Shown piece by piece: positions 33,532 through 42,289 of a DNA stretch of 64,000 nt. The notes beneath the pieces are model-generated. The model did no database searches, had not been told where the DNA came from, and saw only the letters and a program-made list of their open reading frames with translations. The DNA lies in contig NZ_AUAA01000009.1 of NCBI RefSeq assembly GCF_000428485.1, positions 1 to 64,000 on the forward strand. The letters run 5' to 3'. This stretch comes from Epilithonimonas tenax DSM 16811 (lineage in GTDB: Bacteria; Bacteroidota; Bacteroidia; Flavobacteriales; Weeksellaceae). Position 1 is the stretch's first letter; the number at the start of each line of letters is the position of its first letter. The translations under genes were made by a program, and so were the position numbers.

Positions 33532-35511
33532 TTAATCAAAATGCTTGCTTTCGACTCTTTCTATTTTCTCTGTTTTGATCTTCTGATCCAGCAGTGGTGC
33601 AGATTCTACAACAACATTGTGGCTCGCGACGCCATAAGCCGTGAAATCATTACTTCCCAGTTTTTTTACAAAATTGTAGATGTTGAGAATGATCTTGTCT
33701 CGGATCGTGAGCAGGAAGTCATTGATGTAAACATTGTCAATGATGACAAATTTGAGATCCGGCGGGATATTGTGTGTTCTAAGTGATGGATGCGAACTTC
33801 TGGATGGGATCGTTCCTTCCTCCATCATCTCTGCCAAGACTTGTTGGAAATAATCGTTGATCCTTCTGTCTCTCTTGAAACCTAGTAAGAAACTGATCTT
33901 GTAAATAGTGCCCGGTAGGATCTCTTCCACATTATATTTGAAACTGTAAGGGTCTTCCTGGTTGACAATATTAAGAATGAAATAGTGATCCGCTCTCTTA
34001 GGTTGCGCCCGTATGATGGAATAAATAATTTTTGATTCTACTTCATCGTCTCTCTTCGCACGGCTGATGAAGGCAAGATTGGTCGCGTATTTTGGAATGG
34101 TCTCATCCAGCTTCATATCCTTTATGGTTGAGATGTATTTTTCCAGTTTCACAAATTTGATGAAGGTTGTTTTGATGATTCTCCCGTTATACCAGGCGTA
34201 CATGCAGATGCCAATAAATCCAGCTAAGATGACAGACATCCAGCCTCCGTCAAAGAATTTGATGATGTTGGCACTGAAAAATCCACCCTCTATCACGATA
34301 TAAACCAATGCAAAAAGGGCGATCCAAATCTTATTGGTTCTTGTTTTGAGAAACCAGAAAATCAATAAAATGGTAGTCATCAGCATCGTGACAGTGATGG
34401 AAAGTCCGTAAGCGGCCTCCATTTTGCCTGATTCTTTGAAGTATATAACCACAATGAAACACAATAAAAGAATTCCCCAATTGATTTTCGGAATGTACAT
34501 TTGGCCTTTGATTCCCGATGGGTATTCGATTTCCTGATTGGGCCAGAAATTGAGCGACATTGCTTCCGAGAACATCGTGAAAGCACCAGTAATTACCGCC
34601 TGACTGGCAATGATAGCTGCTGCAGTTGCGAGCACGACACCGGGAATGATAAACCACTCTGGCATGATTCCGAAAAAGGGATTCTTCCCACGGAAAACTT
34701 CGTGGTAATTGCTGAGTAGCCATGCACCTTGTCCAAGGTAGTTCAGGATCAACATCGATTTTACAAAGATCCAGCTTACTTGTATGTTTTTCATGCCACA
34801 ATGTCCAAGGTCAGAATATAAAGCTTCTGCTCCTGTTGTACACAGGAAAACAGCACCCAAAATAACAATGGCACTAGGCGAATTGTATATTAATTTGACC
34901 GCGTAGTAAGGGTTGAAAGCTCTCAAAATAGTTGGATGTTCTACCAGATGAACCAGGCCGAAACCTCCCAGAACCAGAAACCAAAGCACCATGACAGGTC
35001 CAAAGAACTTCCCAATGAAACTGGTTCCAAATTGCTGAACGACAAAAATAATGATCAAAATAGCCAATGTGATGGGAACAACAGGTGGTTTGTGTGTTAC
35101 CAGCTCCAGACCTTCTATGGCAGACATGACTGTCAGTGATGGCGTGATGATACTGTCCGCCACCAAAGCCGCACCTCCAATAATGGCGATCAGGTAAAGC
35201 CATTTTTTCTTAAAACGCTTGACGAGAGAATAGAGCGAAAGGATGCCGCCTTCACCTTTGTTATCTGCTTTTAAAGCAATGATAACATATTTGACCGTGG
35301 TTTGTAAAGTAAGTGTCCAAATGATACACGAAAGTGCACCTTCTATGTATTCTTCAGAAATGATTCCACCCGCTTTTCCAGCGTTAATGATGGCTTTCAT
35401 AACGTACAAAGGTGATGTTCCGATGTCTCCGAAAACAATTCCCAATGAAACTAAAACTCCAATCAAGGAAAGTTTTTTGAGGTCAAAATGACCGCTGCTA
35501 TCTTGCGACAT
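33532..35511 (-). CDS. kup: KUP-family potassium uptake transporter
   Basis: 659 residues: about twelve membrane segments in the first 450 residues and a hydrophilic C-terminal domain of about 200. The N-terminus LIGVLVSLGIVFGDIGTSPLYV is the KUP signature (read as blocks), followed by ADNKGEGGILSLYSLV and AALVADSIITPSLTVMSAIEGLE. It takes up potassium with protons across the inner membrane. A -7 box lies 30 bases upstream. It is not in an evident operon. Confidence 0.94.
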   Translation of the reverse strand: MSQDSSGHFDLKKLSLIGVLVSLGIVFGDIGTSPLYVMKAIINAGKAGGIISEEYIEGALSCIIWTLTLQTTVKYVIIALKADNKGEGGILSLYSLVKRFKKKWLYLIAIIGGAALVADSIITPSLTVMSAIEGLELVTHKPPVVPITLAILIIIFVVQQFGTSFIGKFFGPVMVLWFLVLGGFGLVHLVEHPTILRAFNPYYAVKLIYNSPSAIVILGAVFLCTTGAEALYSDLGHCGMKNIQVSWIFVKSMLILNYLGQGAWLLSNYHEVFRGKNPFFGIMPEWFIIPGVVLATAAAIIASQAVITGAFTMFSEAMSLNFWPNQEIEYPSGIKGQMYIPKINWGILLLCFIVVIYFKESGKMEAAYGLSITVTMLMTTILLIFWFLKTRTNKIWIALFALVYIVIEGGFFSANIIKFFDGGWMSVILAGFIGICMYAWYNGRIIKTTFIKFVKLEKYISTIKDMKLDETIPKYATNLAFISRAKRDDEVESKIIYSIIRAQPKRADHYFILNIVNQEDPYSFKYNVEEILPGTIYKISFLLGFKRDRRINDYFQQVLAEMMEEGTIPSRSSHPSLRTHNIPPDLKFVIIDNVYINDFLLTIRDKIILNIYNFVKKLGSNDFTAYGVASHNVVVESAPLLDQKIKTEKIERVESKHFD

Positions 35512-35540
35512 AATAAAGGCTTGTTGTAAAAATAATTCTG

Positions 35541-35548
35541 CAAATTTA
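35541..35548 (-). promoter_or_regulatory. -7 box of the kup promoter
   Basis: TAAATTTG on the minus strand fits TAnnTTTG and lies 29 bases upstream of the kup ATG at 35511. Confidence 0.6.
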
Positions 35549-35647
35549 GATTATTTTACATTCTAAGGAATTTTTTTGATGAAAATGTAATATTAAAGCG
35601 TGTTTTAATATTTATGTTGCTGTTTTATAGTTGGTTATATTTCGTTT

Positions 35648-35974
35648 TTATAAGTATGCAGCAAAATTCCATATTTTTCTTTTTTTTAGGTAATTTAAGT
35701 TTTGATCGTTCTCATAAGCTTCTCTTTCGAAACTGATGTTGCGGTAAGCAAGGTCAGAGTTTTTGTATTTGAGATAGTTGATATAATACTCTGACAGATA
35801 CCAAATATAAAAAGGAATGACCAAAAGTTCCAGCTGCTGACGAAGGTGAATTCTCTCATGGTTGATGAGTACTTTGTTCTGTCTGTATTCCTTTTTTTTC
35901 AGGAAAATAAACGGAAACAGAGTAATCCCCGAAATTTTAGTATTTTTGAGTAATCTTTGGCAGACAATTATCAT
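35648..35974 (-). CDS. Small metallopeptidase-like protein (HExxH-type motif)
   Basis: 108 residues. VLINHERIHLRQQLELLVIPFYIWYLSEYYINY joins a zinc-peptidase-type motif H-E-R-I-H to a membrane-like helix (read as blocks), and ISFEREAYENDQNLNYLKKR supplies a later Glu as in gluzincins. Small proteins of this kind are common in Bacteroidota and are annotated as hypothetical or M56/M48-like. Proteolytic activity is possible but unproven. Confidence 0.65.
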   Translation of the reverse strand: MIIVCQRLLKNTKISGITLFPFIFLKKKEYRQNKVLINHERIHLRQQLELLVIPFYIWYLSEYYINYLKYKNSDLAYRNISFEREAYENDQNLNYLKKRKIWNFAAYL

Positions 35975-36057
35975 TCTTCGAAGTTAGAGTTTAGATGTTA
36001 GAAATCAGATGCTGGATCTAAATTGTAATGCATAGATGTGGATTGATGAATAATCCT

Positions 36058-36188
36058 GCAGCCCGACTTGAGCGGAAATCCTTTTTTGCGTGGACTCACG
36101 TTCAACTTGGTGGGAAGCGTCTGCAAAAAAGATTGACTTCGTCGAACCACTTCGTTAGGTTTGGGAGTGGAAGGCGGATAAAGCTGCC
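36058..36188 (+). repeat. Flavo-1-like hairpin repeat, copy 7, with internal insertion
   Basis: GCAGCCCGACTTGAGCGG, AAATCCTTTTTTGC, a loop, GCAAAAAAGATT, an insertion (about 36134-36160, GACTTCGTCGAACCACTTCG), then GGGAGTGGAAGGCGG and GCTGCC. The insertion and its site are the same as in copy 5 at 29529-29660. Confidence 0.62.
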
Positions 36189-36244
36189 ATAAAAATTCTC
36201 ATTAATAATCGATCAAAGATAAAAATTTTGGTACAGTTTTTTAA

Positions 36245-36421
<177 letters not shown>

Positions 36422-36477
36422 ACACCTATATTATGAAATCTGAGATTCACGAATTCCAACAAAAAAACAGATATAAA

Positions 36478-37014
36478 ATGAGTAAACAATATTTCTTCAT
36501 ATTACTGGCAGCAGTTTCCTTGGGAGTGACTTCGTGCAGCCCTTTTCAGGTGAAATCTGACTATGCTGCAACGGCCAATTTTGCGAACTACAAAACTTAT
36601 CTTCTGAGAACAGACGATTTGAAACTGAATGACATAGACAAAGACAGAGTCCTGAACGAGTTGTCTAAGCAATTGCAGGCGAAGGCTTTGATAGCGGCTC
36701 AGAATCCTGATTTGATCGTGAATGTAAAAGTAACTCATAAAAAAGTACAGGATATCACCACTTCTTACGGAGGCGGATTCGGTTGGGGAAGACCTTACGG
36801 ATGGGGCGGCGGATTCGGGATGGGAAATACCTGGACCAATAATTATAACAGCGGAACCATTATCTTGGATATGATTGATGCGAAAACCCAGAAACTGGTT
36901 TGGCAGGGAATCGGAAGCGGACTTTCTGTAGATTCTCCAAAATCGAAACAAAGACAAATTCCGGAAATAGTTGCTGAAATAATGGCGAATTATCCGCCGC
37001 AGAAAGGGAGATAA
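36478..37014 (+). CDS. DUF4136 lipoprotein
   Basis: 178 residues from the ATG at 36478 (MSKQYFFILLAAVSLGVTSC), chosen because it places a lipoprotein signal peptide with lipobox VTSC at the N-terminus. The mature part (KSDYAATANFANYKTYLL, NPDLIVNVKV, SGTIILDMIDAKTQKLVWQGIGSG) is the DUF4136 fold, with a Gly/Trp-rich loop GGGFGWGRPYGWGGGFG inserted. It is anchored in the cell envelope; role unknown. Confidence 0.85.
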   Translation: MSKQYFFILLAAVSLGVTSCSPFQVKSDYAATANFANYKTYLLRTDDLKLNDIDKDRVLNELSKQLQAKALIAAQNPDLIVNVKVTHKKVQDITTSYGGGFGWGRPYGWGGGFGMGNTWTNNYNSGTIILDMIDAKTQKLVWQGIGSGLSVDSPKSKQRQIPEIVAEIMANYPPQKGR

Positions 37015-37058
37015 AAAGATGTATTTTAGAAATTAGAATCTAGAGTTTAGAAATCTTG

Positions 37059-37090
37059 AACCGTGTCGTTATTTAACGAGACGGTTTTTT
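37059..37090. terminator. Terminator between convergent genes
   Basis: AACCGTGTCGTT (37059-37070) and AACGAGACGGTT (37075-37086), one mismatch, 4-base loop, followed by T's. It overlaps the 3' end of the convergent nuclease gene. Confidence 0.75.
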
Positions 37091-37928
37091 ATTCCGAAAT
37101 TTTGATGACCAGAAGTTCTTTGGCTTCTTTTAATATTTCTGATTTTCTTTCTGGATTGAGTTCCAAAATGTCTAATAAATTCTGATTTTGGAATAATTCC
37201 TTTACCAAAACACATTTGTTTTCCAGCAGTTTTTGTTTCTGTTTTTCGTCAAGTGTTGTGAGGCAAGTGACTGGATATAAAGTATTTTGGTTAATTAGGC
37301 TTTTGATATTCTTGTCCTTTGGGTAATCCCAAGACAGCAATCTGAGTCCGTAATATTCTGCGAAAGCGATAGAATCTTTGGTGAAGTAAGTATTTGTAAT
37401 CAGCCATCCATCCGTAAAGTTGGTTGGTGTACCAAACAAATTATAATTGATTCCGGAAATATCTTTGATTCTGGACAAGACGTACATTGGCGTCGTGACG
37501 GATATTTTCGTTTCCTCATCGTTCCGGAATTTGCATTCTACCCAATAGGTTTTCTCGTCTTTTTTAGCGATGACATCGGCTTCGTGGGTCACGGCGTGAC
37601 CTTTTATGAGCTGTCCGGTTTCGGTTTTATAGCCGATGTTTTGGAAAACTCTGGCAATCCATTGTTCGAAATAGAATCCTGCAGGTCCCAATTCCAGCAA
37701 TGCTTTTTTCAGACTGTATCTTGCGGCAACAGAATTTGAGATTTTCTTCAGTTCATCAAAAGCGAGTTTGTAAAGTTCGCGCGTTGTAATGCCATCTATG
37801 CAATTTGGCAAAATAATTTCCAACACTTTTTTCACAGAAACTTCATCTGCTCCGGAATACCGAAGTGAATTTTCTAGTTTACTGATTTCAAATTCTACAA
37901 TTTCGCCAGCGTTATTTCTGATTTTCAT
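37089..37928 (-). CDS. ATP-cone and Mrr-like restriction endonuclease fusion
   Basis: 279 residues. Residues 1-85 (MKIRNNAGEIVEFEISKLENSL...VAARYSLKKALLELGP) look like an ATP-cone, the nucleotide-sensing domain of ribonucleotide reductases and NrdR. Residues 86-190 form a PD-(D/E)xK nuclease of Mrr type with E88, D118 (HEADVIAKKD) and E131-C-K133 in YWVECKF. The remaining part is a helical tail. It should cleave DNA and may be switched by ATP/dATP levels (inference). No methylase is adjacent. An inverted repeat element lies just upstream. Confidence 0.78.
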   Translation of the reverse strand: MKIRNNAGEIVEFEISKLENSLRYSGADEVSVKKVLEIILPNCIDGITTRELYKLAFDELKKISNSVAARYSLKKALLELGPAGFYFEQWIARVFQNIGYKTETGQLIKGHAVTHEADVIAKKDEKTYWVECKFRNDEETKISVTTPMYVLSRIKDISGINYNLFGTPTNFTDGWLITNTYFTKDSIAFAEYYGLRLLSWDYPKDKNIKSLINQNTLYPVTCLTTLDEKQKQKLLENKCVLVKELFQNQNLLDILELNPERKSEILKEAKELLVIKISE

Positions 37929-37941
37929 AATTGAGTTGGAT

Positions 37942-38071
37942 TTTTAACGCAAAGGCGCAATTTTTTAGATTTTGATAATGTTGAAAGTCGCAAATTATAT
38001 GATCGAAGATAAAAACTTTGCGACTTTTTATTTGATGATTTTCAATAAATTTTTGCGCCTTTGCGTTAAAA
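37942..38071. repeat. Nested inverted-repeat element
   Basis: Outer arms TTTTAACGCAAAGGCGCAA (37942-37960) and TTGCGCCTTTGCGTTAAAA (38053-38071) are perfectly complementary over 19 bp. Inside, AAAGTCGCAAA (37984-37994) pairs with TTTGCGACTTT (38017-38027) over 11 bp. It fills the spacer between the nuclease and the histidine kinase genes and resembles a small non-coding mobile or REP-type element. Confidence 0.7.
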
Positions 38072-38082
38072 TTTTCTTCTAT

Positions 38083-39399
38083 TTATTCAACAAACCACAT
38101 TTCAAATCGGCTGCCTTGCTCCAAAGGTTTATAATTTAAATAACCTTTGTGCGCTTCGATAATACTTTTGCTGAGCGTCAAACCAATGCCTGAACCGCTG
38201 ATTCTGGTCGTAAAAAACGGAAGGAAAATCTTGTCTTTAATTTCATTTGAGATGCCGATTCCGTTGTCCTCAACACTTAACAAAACACGCTTATTGAAAG
38301 TTTTGATTTCAGTTTTGATGACTCTTTCTGGATGATCGGCGACAGCATAAATTGCGTTCAAATAAAGATTAATCAAACAGCGTTCAATCATTTTTTGGTC
38401 TGCAAAAATCATTTGGTTTTCTAAAGAATGAATGACTTTAATCTGATTTTTTTCAAACTCTGGTTTGAGGAAATTGATCGCAGACGCTACAATATTCGTT
38501 AAAGAAATGGTTTTGAAAACCGGTTTCGGAAGTTCAGCAACCTGCCGGTAATCGTCAACGAAATTCAGCAATTGTTTTGATTTTGAATTGATGATCATCA
38601 GGCTTTCCTTCATTTCGTCTTGATCTTCTTTGCTGATAAGTTCCTGATTGGCAATGTACTCCAGGTTTTGAATCAAACTATTAACCGGTGTTAAAGTATT
38701 TAAAAGTTCATGAGAAATGACTTTCATCAAGTTGTTCCAAGCGAGTTTTTCTTTTTGCTCAATGATTTTCTGAACAGATTCTAAACTGATGATACAGAAA
38801 CGGTTTTTGATATTTTGTACTTTTTTCGTTCGAAGGGAAAATGACTGTGTTACATTTTCATTGATAGAAATATCAAAAAATTCCTGTGAGTTTTCATAGT
38901 GGGTTTGCTCGATGATTTTATAAAATTCTGAGGTTTTGGATTCGTACAAATCCCAGAAATGATATTTCGGAATCTGTAATGTTTCCAGGAAAATTGGGTT
39001 CACATAAAACACTTCCCACTGATTGTTTTTCTCGGAAAGGATCATCAACCCGATTTCTAATTGATTCAGAATTTCTTCATACAAAAGTTTGTAGGATGAC
39101 AAAGACAAATGCTCTTCTTTGCTTTGGTAATAGAGTTTTACAGCGTTATCAACTAAAGCATTTCCCTCTGTTTTTGGGAAAAGAGAAAAATCTTTTTTCT
39201 GAATCGCCCATATTATTTTATCACTTTTCTGAATAAATGACAAAGCCGAAACCTGAGCCATAGCGATACAACCAATGCTGACCATCGTAAACAAAGCGAA
39301 GTTGATCCATTTGTTTTGTGAATAGAAATCGAAGGCGAAAATCCCGCTGGCAATCGCCAACAGAATAAATAAAAGCCAAATACATTGTTGCTTGTTCAT
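38083..39399 (-). CDS. Sensor histidine kinase of an NtrB-like type
   Basis: 438 residues: two membrane helices at about 7-25 and 33-56 with almost no periplasmic loop, a PAS-like region at about 105-205, the phospho-acceptor His230 in KVISHELLNTLTPV, and an ATPase domain with N348, DNGIG (378-382) and GSGIGLTLS (402-410). It should sense a signal within or near the membrane and phosphorylate the adjacent NtrC-type regulator. It follows that regulator by 49 bases on the same strand, so the two are one operon, divergent from an efflux operon. Confidence 0.9.
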   Translation of the reverse strand: MNKQQCIWLLFILLAIASGIFAFDFYSQNKWINFALFTMVSIGCIAMAQVSALSFIQKSDKIIWAIQKKDFSLFPKTEGNALVDNAVKLYYQSKEEHLSLSSYKLLYEEILNQLEIGLMILSEKNNQWEVFYVNPIFLETLQIPKYHFWDLYESKTSEFYKIIEQTHYENSQEFFDISINENVTQSFSLRTKKVQNIKNRFCIISLESVQKIIEQKEKLAWNNLMKVISHELLNTLTPVNSLIQNLEYIANQELISKEDQDEMKESLMIINSKSKQLLNFVDDYRQVAELPKPVFKTISLTNIVASAINFLKPEFEKNQIKVIHSLENQMIFADQKMIERCLINLYLNAIYAVADHPERVIKTEIKTFNKRVLLSVEDNGIGISNEIKDKIFLPFFTTRISGSGIGLTLSKSIIEAHKGYLNYKPLEQGSRFEMWFVE

Positions 39400-39448
39400 A
39401 CCAATAATTTAAAAATCTATCGTCGAAAACGACTGACGATCAACCAAA

Positions 39449-40792
39449 TCACAACTCAAATTTTTCCATTCTTCTATAAAGCGCAGCTCGTGACAATCCC
39501 AGATCTTCCGCCGCAAGAGAAATATTTCCTCTGTGTTTTTTCAACGCTTTTTTGATGAGGATTTCTTCCATTTCCTCGATGTTAAGATTGATCATTGGTT
39601 TGTCCGATTCTTCATCTTGAGGCATTAATAATTTCAGATTTTTCTCATTAGAAAGAATCACGCTTCTTTCCATAGAATGATCCAATTCTCGGATATTTCC
39701 AGGCCAAGAATAAGTCGTTAACTCATTAATTAAAGATTCATTTAAAGCTAAATCTGATTTATGATATTTCTGTTTGTACTTTTCTAAGAAGTAATTTGCA
39801 AGCGTTGGAATATCTTCCAATCGAGCTCTGAGACTCGGAATTTGAAGTTCTACCGTATTGATCCGGTAATACAAATCTTTTCGGAAACGATTTTCAGAAA
39901 CGGCTTTTTTAAGATTTTCATTGGTTGCAAAAATAAATCTAACATCTAAAGTTCGTTCTTTATTTTCCCCAATTCTCGTCAATTTTCTATTTTGAATTAA
40001 ACTCAATAATTTGGTTTGAAGATGAAGCGGAAGATTCCCGATTTCGTCCAAAAATACAGTGCCGTTCTGTGCATTTTCAATTTTACCAGAATAATCCCGA
40101 TTGGCATCTGTAAAAGCTCCTTTTTTATAACCAAATAATTCTGCCTCAAACAAATTGTCCGAAAGACTTCCCAAATCGATATGAACAAACGGCTGGTTTT
40201 TCCTTTCAGATAATTCGTGGATATGCTCAGCTAAAACATATTTTCCAGTTCCGTTTTCTCCCAAAAGCAAAATATTGGCGTCAGTCGGTGCCACTTTCGT
40301 GATTTGCTCCATCACTTCCTGCATCGCAAAAGACTGCGTTGCCAGCTGATACTGATTGGTTTTGACGCTAACATTTTCCCACTGATTGAGTTTTTTATTT
40401 TTTCTGGAAATATCAACTGCGAGATTCACGGAAGCGTACAGTTTTTCATTATTCCAAGGTTTCAGAATAAAATCCGAAGCACCATTTTTCAACGCTTCCA
40501 CGGCCAATTCCACCTCGCCATACGCGGTCATCAGAATGATGGGAAGCTGAGGTTCCAAAGTTTTGATTTCGTTCATCCAATACAAACCATCTTGTCCGTT
40601 TTCAAAGCCTTTGCGGAAATTCATATCGAGAAGAACCGCGTCAATCTGATGTTCTGCTAAAAATTTCAGAATATTCTTTGGTTGGCTGAGACAGCTCACT
40701 TCTGTGAAAAATTTCTTGAGCCAAACTCTCGCCGAGAATAATATATCCTCGTCATCGTCAACTATTAAAATATGAGCTTCTTTTTTTCGCAT
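39449..40792 (-). CDS. Sigma-54-dependent NtrC-type response regulator
   Basis: 447 residues from the ATG at 40792 (MRKKEAHILIVDDDE); a longer frame to 40864 starts inside spacer. A receiver domain (D12, D13, phospho-acceptor D56, K111) is followed by an AAA+ domain with Walker A GENGTGK (178-184), the sigma-54 contact loop GAFTDA (225-230, usually GAFTGA) and Walker B GTVFLDE (244-250), and a Fis-type HTH at the C-terminus (GNISLAAEDLGLSRAALYRRMEKF). It should activate sigma-54 promoters, most likely the divergent efflux operon, whose control region has a matching promoter. Confidence 0.93.
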   Translation of the reverse strand: MRKKEAHILIVDDDEDILFSARVWLKKFFTEVSCLSQPKNILKFLAEHQIDAVLLDMNFRKGFENGQDGLYWMNEIKTLEPQLPIILMTAYGEVELAVEALKNGASDFILKPWNNEKLYASVNLAVDISRKNKKLNQWENVSVKTNQYQLATQSFAMQEVMEQITKVAPTDANILLLGENGTGKYVLAEHIHELSERKNQPFVHIDLGSLSDNLFEAELFGYKKGAFTDANRDYSGKIENAQNGTVFLDEIGNLPLHLQTKLLSLIQNRKLTRIGENKERTLDVRFIFATNENLKKAVSENRFRKDLYYRINTVELQIPSLRARLEDIPTLANYFLEKYKQKYHKSDLALNESLINELTTYSWPGNIRELDHSMERSVILSNEKNLKLLMPQDEESDKPMINLNIEEMEEILIKKALKKHRGNISLAAEDLGLSRAALYRRMEKFEL

Positions 40793-40820
40793 TTTTGAAT
40801 TTAAAATTAAATTTTGATAA

Positions 40821-40844
40821 TCCTTCGAGAACCTCAGGATGACA
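40821..40844 (+). repeat. Dispersed 24-bp repeat, variant copy
   Basis: TCCTTCGAGAACCTCAGGAT followed by GACA. It matches the repeats at 24680-24703 and 60712-60735 but has TCCT/AGGA where they have GGCT/AGCC, so the pairing is kept. Confidence 0.55.
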
Positions 40845-40891
40845 AATATTAATGAAACAATCAACTAAAAACTAATTACTCTCAACTAAAG

Positions 40892-40930
40892 CTGTTCGTT
40901 TTCGCACAAAAAGTGTCCGATAATGAACAG
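40892..40930. promoter_or_regulatory. Imperfect palindrome, candidate activator site for the efflux operon
   Basis: CTGTTCGTTTTCGCAC on one side and GTGTCCGATAATGAACAG on the other are imperfect inverted repeats about 63 bases upstream of the sigma-54-like -24 element, a usual distance for an NtrC-type enhancer site. Confidence 0.5.
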
Positions 40931-40992
40931 TGTTAAAATTAATTAAAATAGATGTATTCACATTTTCAGAGAGTTACAAAGTTATAAATCTC

Positions 40993-41007
40993 TGGCATTT
41001 GCATTGT
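40993..41007 (+). promoter_or_regulatory. Sigma-54-like promoter of the efflux operon
   Basis: TGGCATTTGCATTGT fits the -24/-12 consensus TGGCAC-N5-TTGC with GG at 40994-40995 and the TTG of the -12 block at 41004-41006, the exact 12-base spacing. The final base is T instead of C. The ATG at 41042 is 35 bases downstream. Confidence 0.65.
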
Positions 41008-41041
41008 GTAATAGTCTGTAATTAAATAAGTTATCTTAAAT

Positions 41042-42283
41042 ATGGATACGAAAATAGTGAAAAAGAAGTCCAAACTAAAATTAATATCAATAATCGTTGT
41101 TTCCGCTTTGGCAGTTTCAGTTTTTGGATGGTATTTTCTGACTCAGAAAAAAACGTACAATGTGAAATTGGAAGATATTCAAACTGATGCTGTGACGAAC
41201 GGCAAATTCGAAGATATGTTGATGGTGACGGCGCAAACGCAATCTCTTAATTCATCTTTAGTGAATGTTTTAGAAGGTGGTGCAGTAAAGGAAATTTTTG
41301 CAGAGGACGGACAAATGGTCACTAAAAATCAACCCATTGCGAGGGTTTACAACCCGAATACGGAATTTAATTATCTGAATCAGGAAACTGGGATTATGCA
41401 ACAAATCAGTCAGATGAGAAGTTCACTTTTGGAATTGAAGAATCAGGAATTTAATCAGGATAAAGAGTTGTTGCAGTCTCAAAATGATTATAATACGGCG
41501 TTGCAAAGTTTCAATCTTCAGAAAAGATTGTACGATGCGGAAATCGGAAAGAAAACCGATTATGACATCGCTTTGCAAAATCTGAATTATCAAAAACAAA
41601 GAAAAGTAATTGTAGAAAAAGGCGCTTCAAGTGAAAAAGCTTCTAGAAATTCTCAGTTTTCTGCCATCAATAATTCTATCAATCAAATGGAAAAAAGTCT
41701 TAATATTCTTCGTTCCAATAAAAATAATTTCCTGATTATGTCGCCTGTTTCAGGAAGATTGTCATCGTTCAATATTTCATTAGGACAAAATCTGACAAGT
41801 GGTGAAAGCATCGGAAAAGTAGATTTGATGGGCGGTTACAAGCTGATCGCAAAAGTGGATGAATATTACATCAATAAACTGCAAAACGGCATCAAAGGAA
41901 GTCTGGAAAGCAATGCGAAACAATTTGAAGTCATTATTACCAAAATCCTTCCGGAAGTGAAAGACGGACAATTTTCTGTAGAACTTAATTTTGTGGATGT
42001 AAAACCTGAAAACTTAAAAATCGGAATGACCTTCGGCGTGAAGTTGAAATTGTCTGCCGATACACAAAGCGTGATGATTCCGAAAGGAAATTTCTACAAA
42101 GACACGAATGGAAAATGGATCTTTGTCCTGAAAAACAACAAAGCCGAAAAACGAAACATCAACCTCGGAAGAGAAAACCAAATGTATTATGAAGTCGTTT
42201 CCGGATTGAAACAAGGCGAAACCGTGATTACGTCAGATTATACGGAACTTAAGAAATATGAAATATTAGATATTCAAAAATAA
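41042..42283 (+). CDS. Efflux periplasmic adaptor (HlyD/MacA-type)
   Basis: 413 residues: an N-terminal membrane anchor at about 12-31, then a lipoyl-like half (GGAVKEIFAEDGQMVTKNQPIARVYNP), a coiled coil at about 115-225, the second lipoyl half (IMSPVSGRLSSFNISLGQNLTSGES) and beta-barrel and membrane-proximal domains (WIFVLKNNKAEKRNINLGREN). It joins the ABC permeases in the inner membrane to TolC. It is the first gene of the efflux operon, downstream of the sigma-54-like promoter. Confidence 0.88.
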   Translation: MDTKIVKKKSKLKLISIIVVSALAVSVFGWYFLTQKKTYNVKLEDIQTDAVTNGKFEDMLMVTAQTQSLNSSLVNVLEGGAVKEIFAEDGQMVTKNQPIARVYNPNTEFNYLNQETGIMQQISQMRSSLLELKNQEFNQDKELLQSQNDYNTALQSFNLQKRLYDAEIGKKTDYDIALQNLNYQKQRKVIVEKGASSEKASRNSQFSAINNSINQMEKSLNILRSNKNNFLIMSPVSGRLSSFNISLGQNLTSGESIGKVDLMGGYKLIAKVDEYYINKLQNGIKGSLESNAKQFEVIITKILPEVKDGQFSVELNFVDVKPENLKIGMTFGVKLKLSADTQSVMIPKGNFYKDTNGKWIFVLKNNKAEKRNINLGRENQMYYEVVSGLKQGETVITSDYTELKKYEILDIQK

Positions 42284-42289
42284 TTAGTT

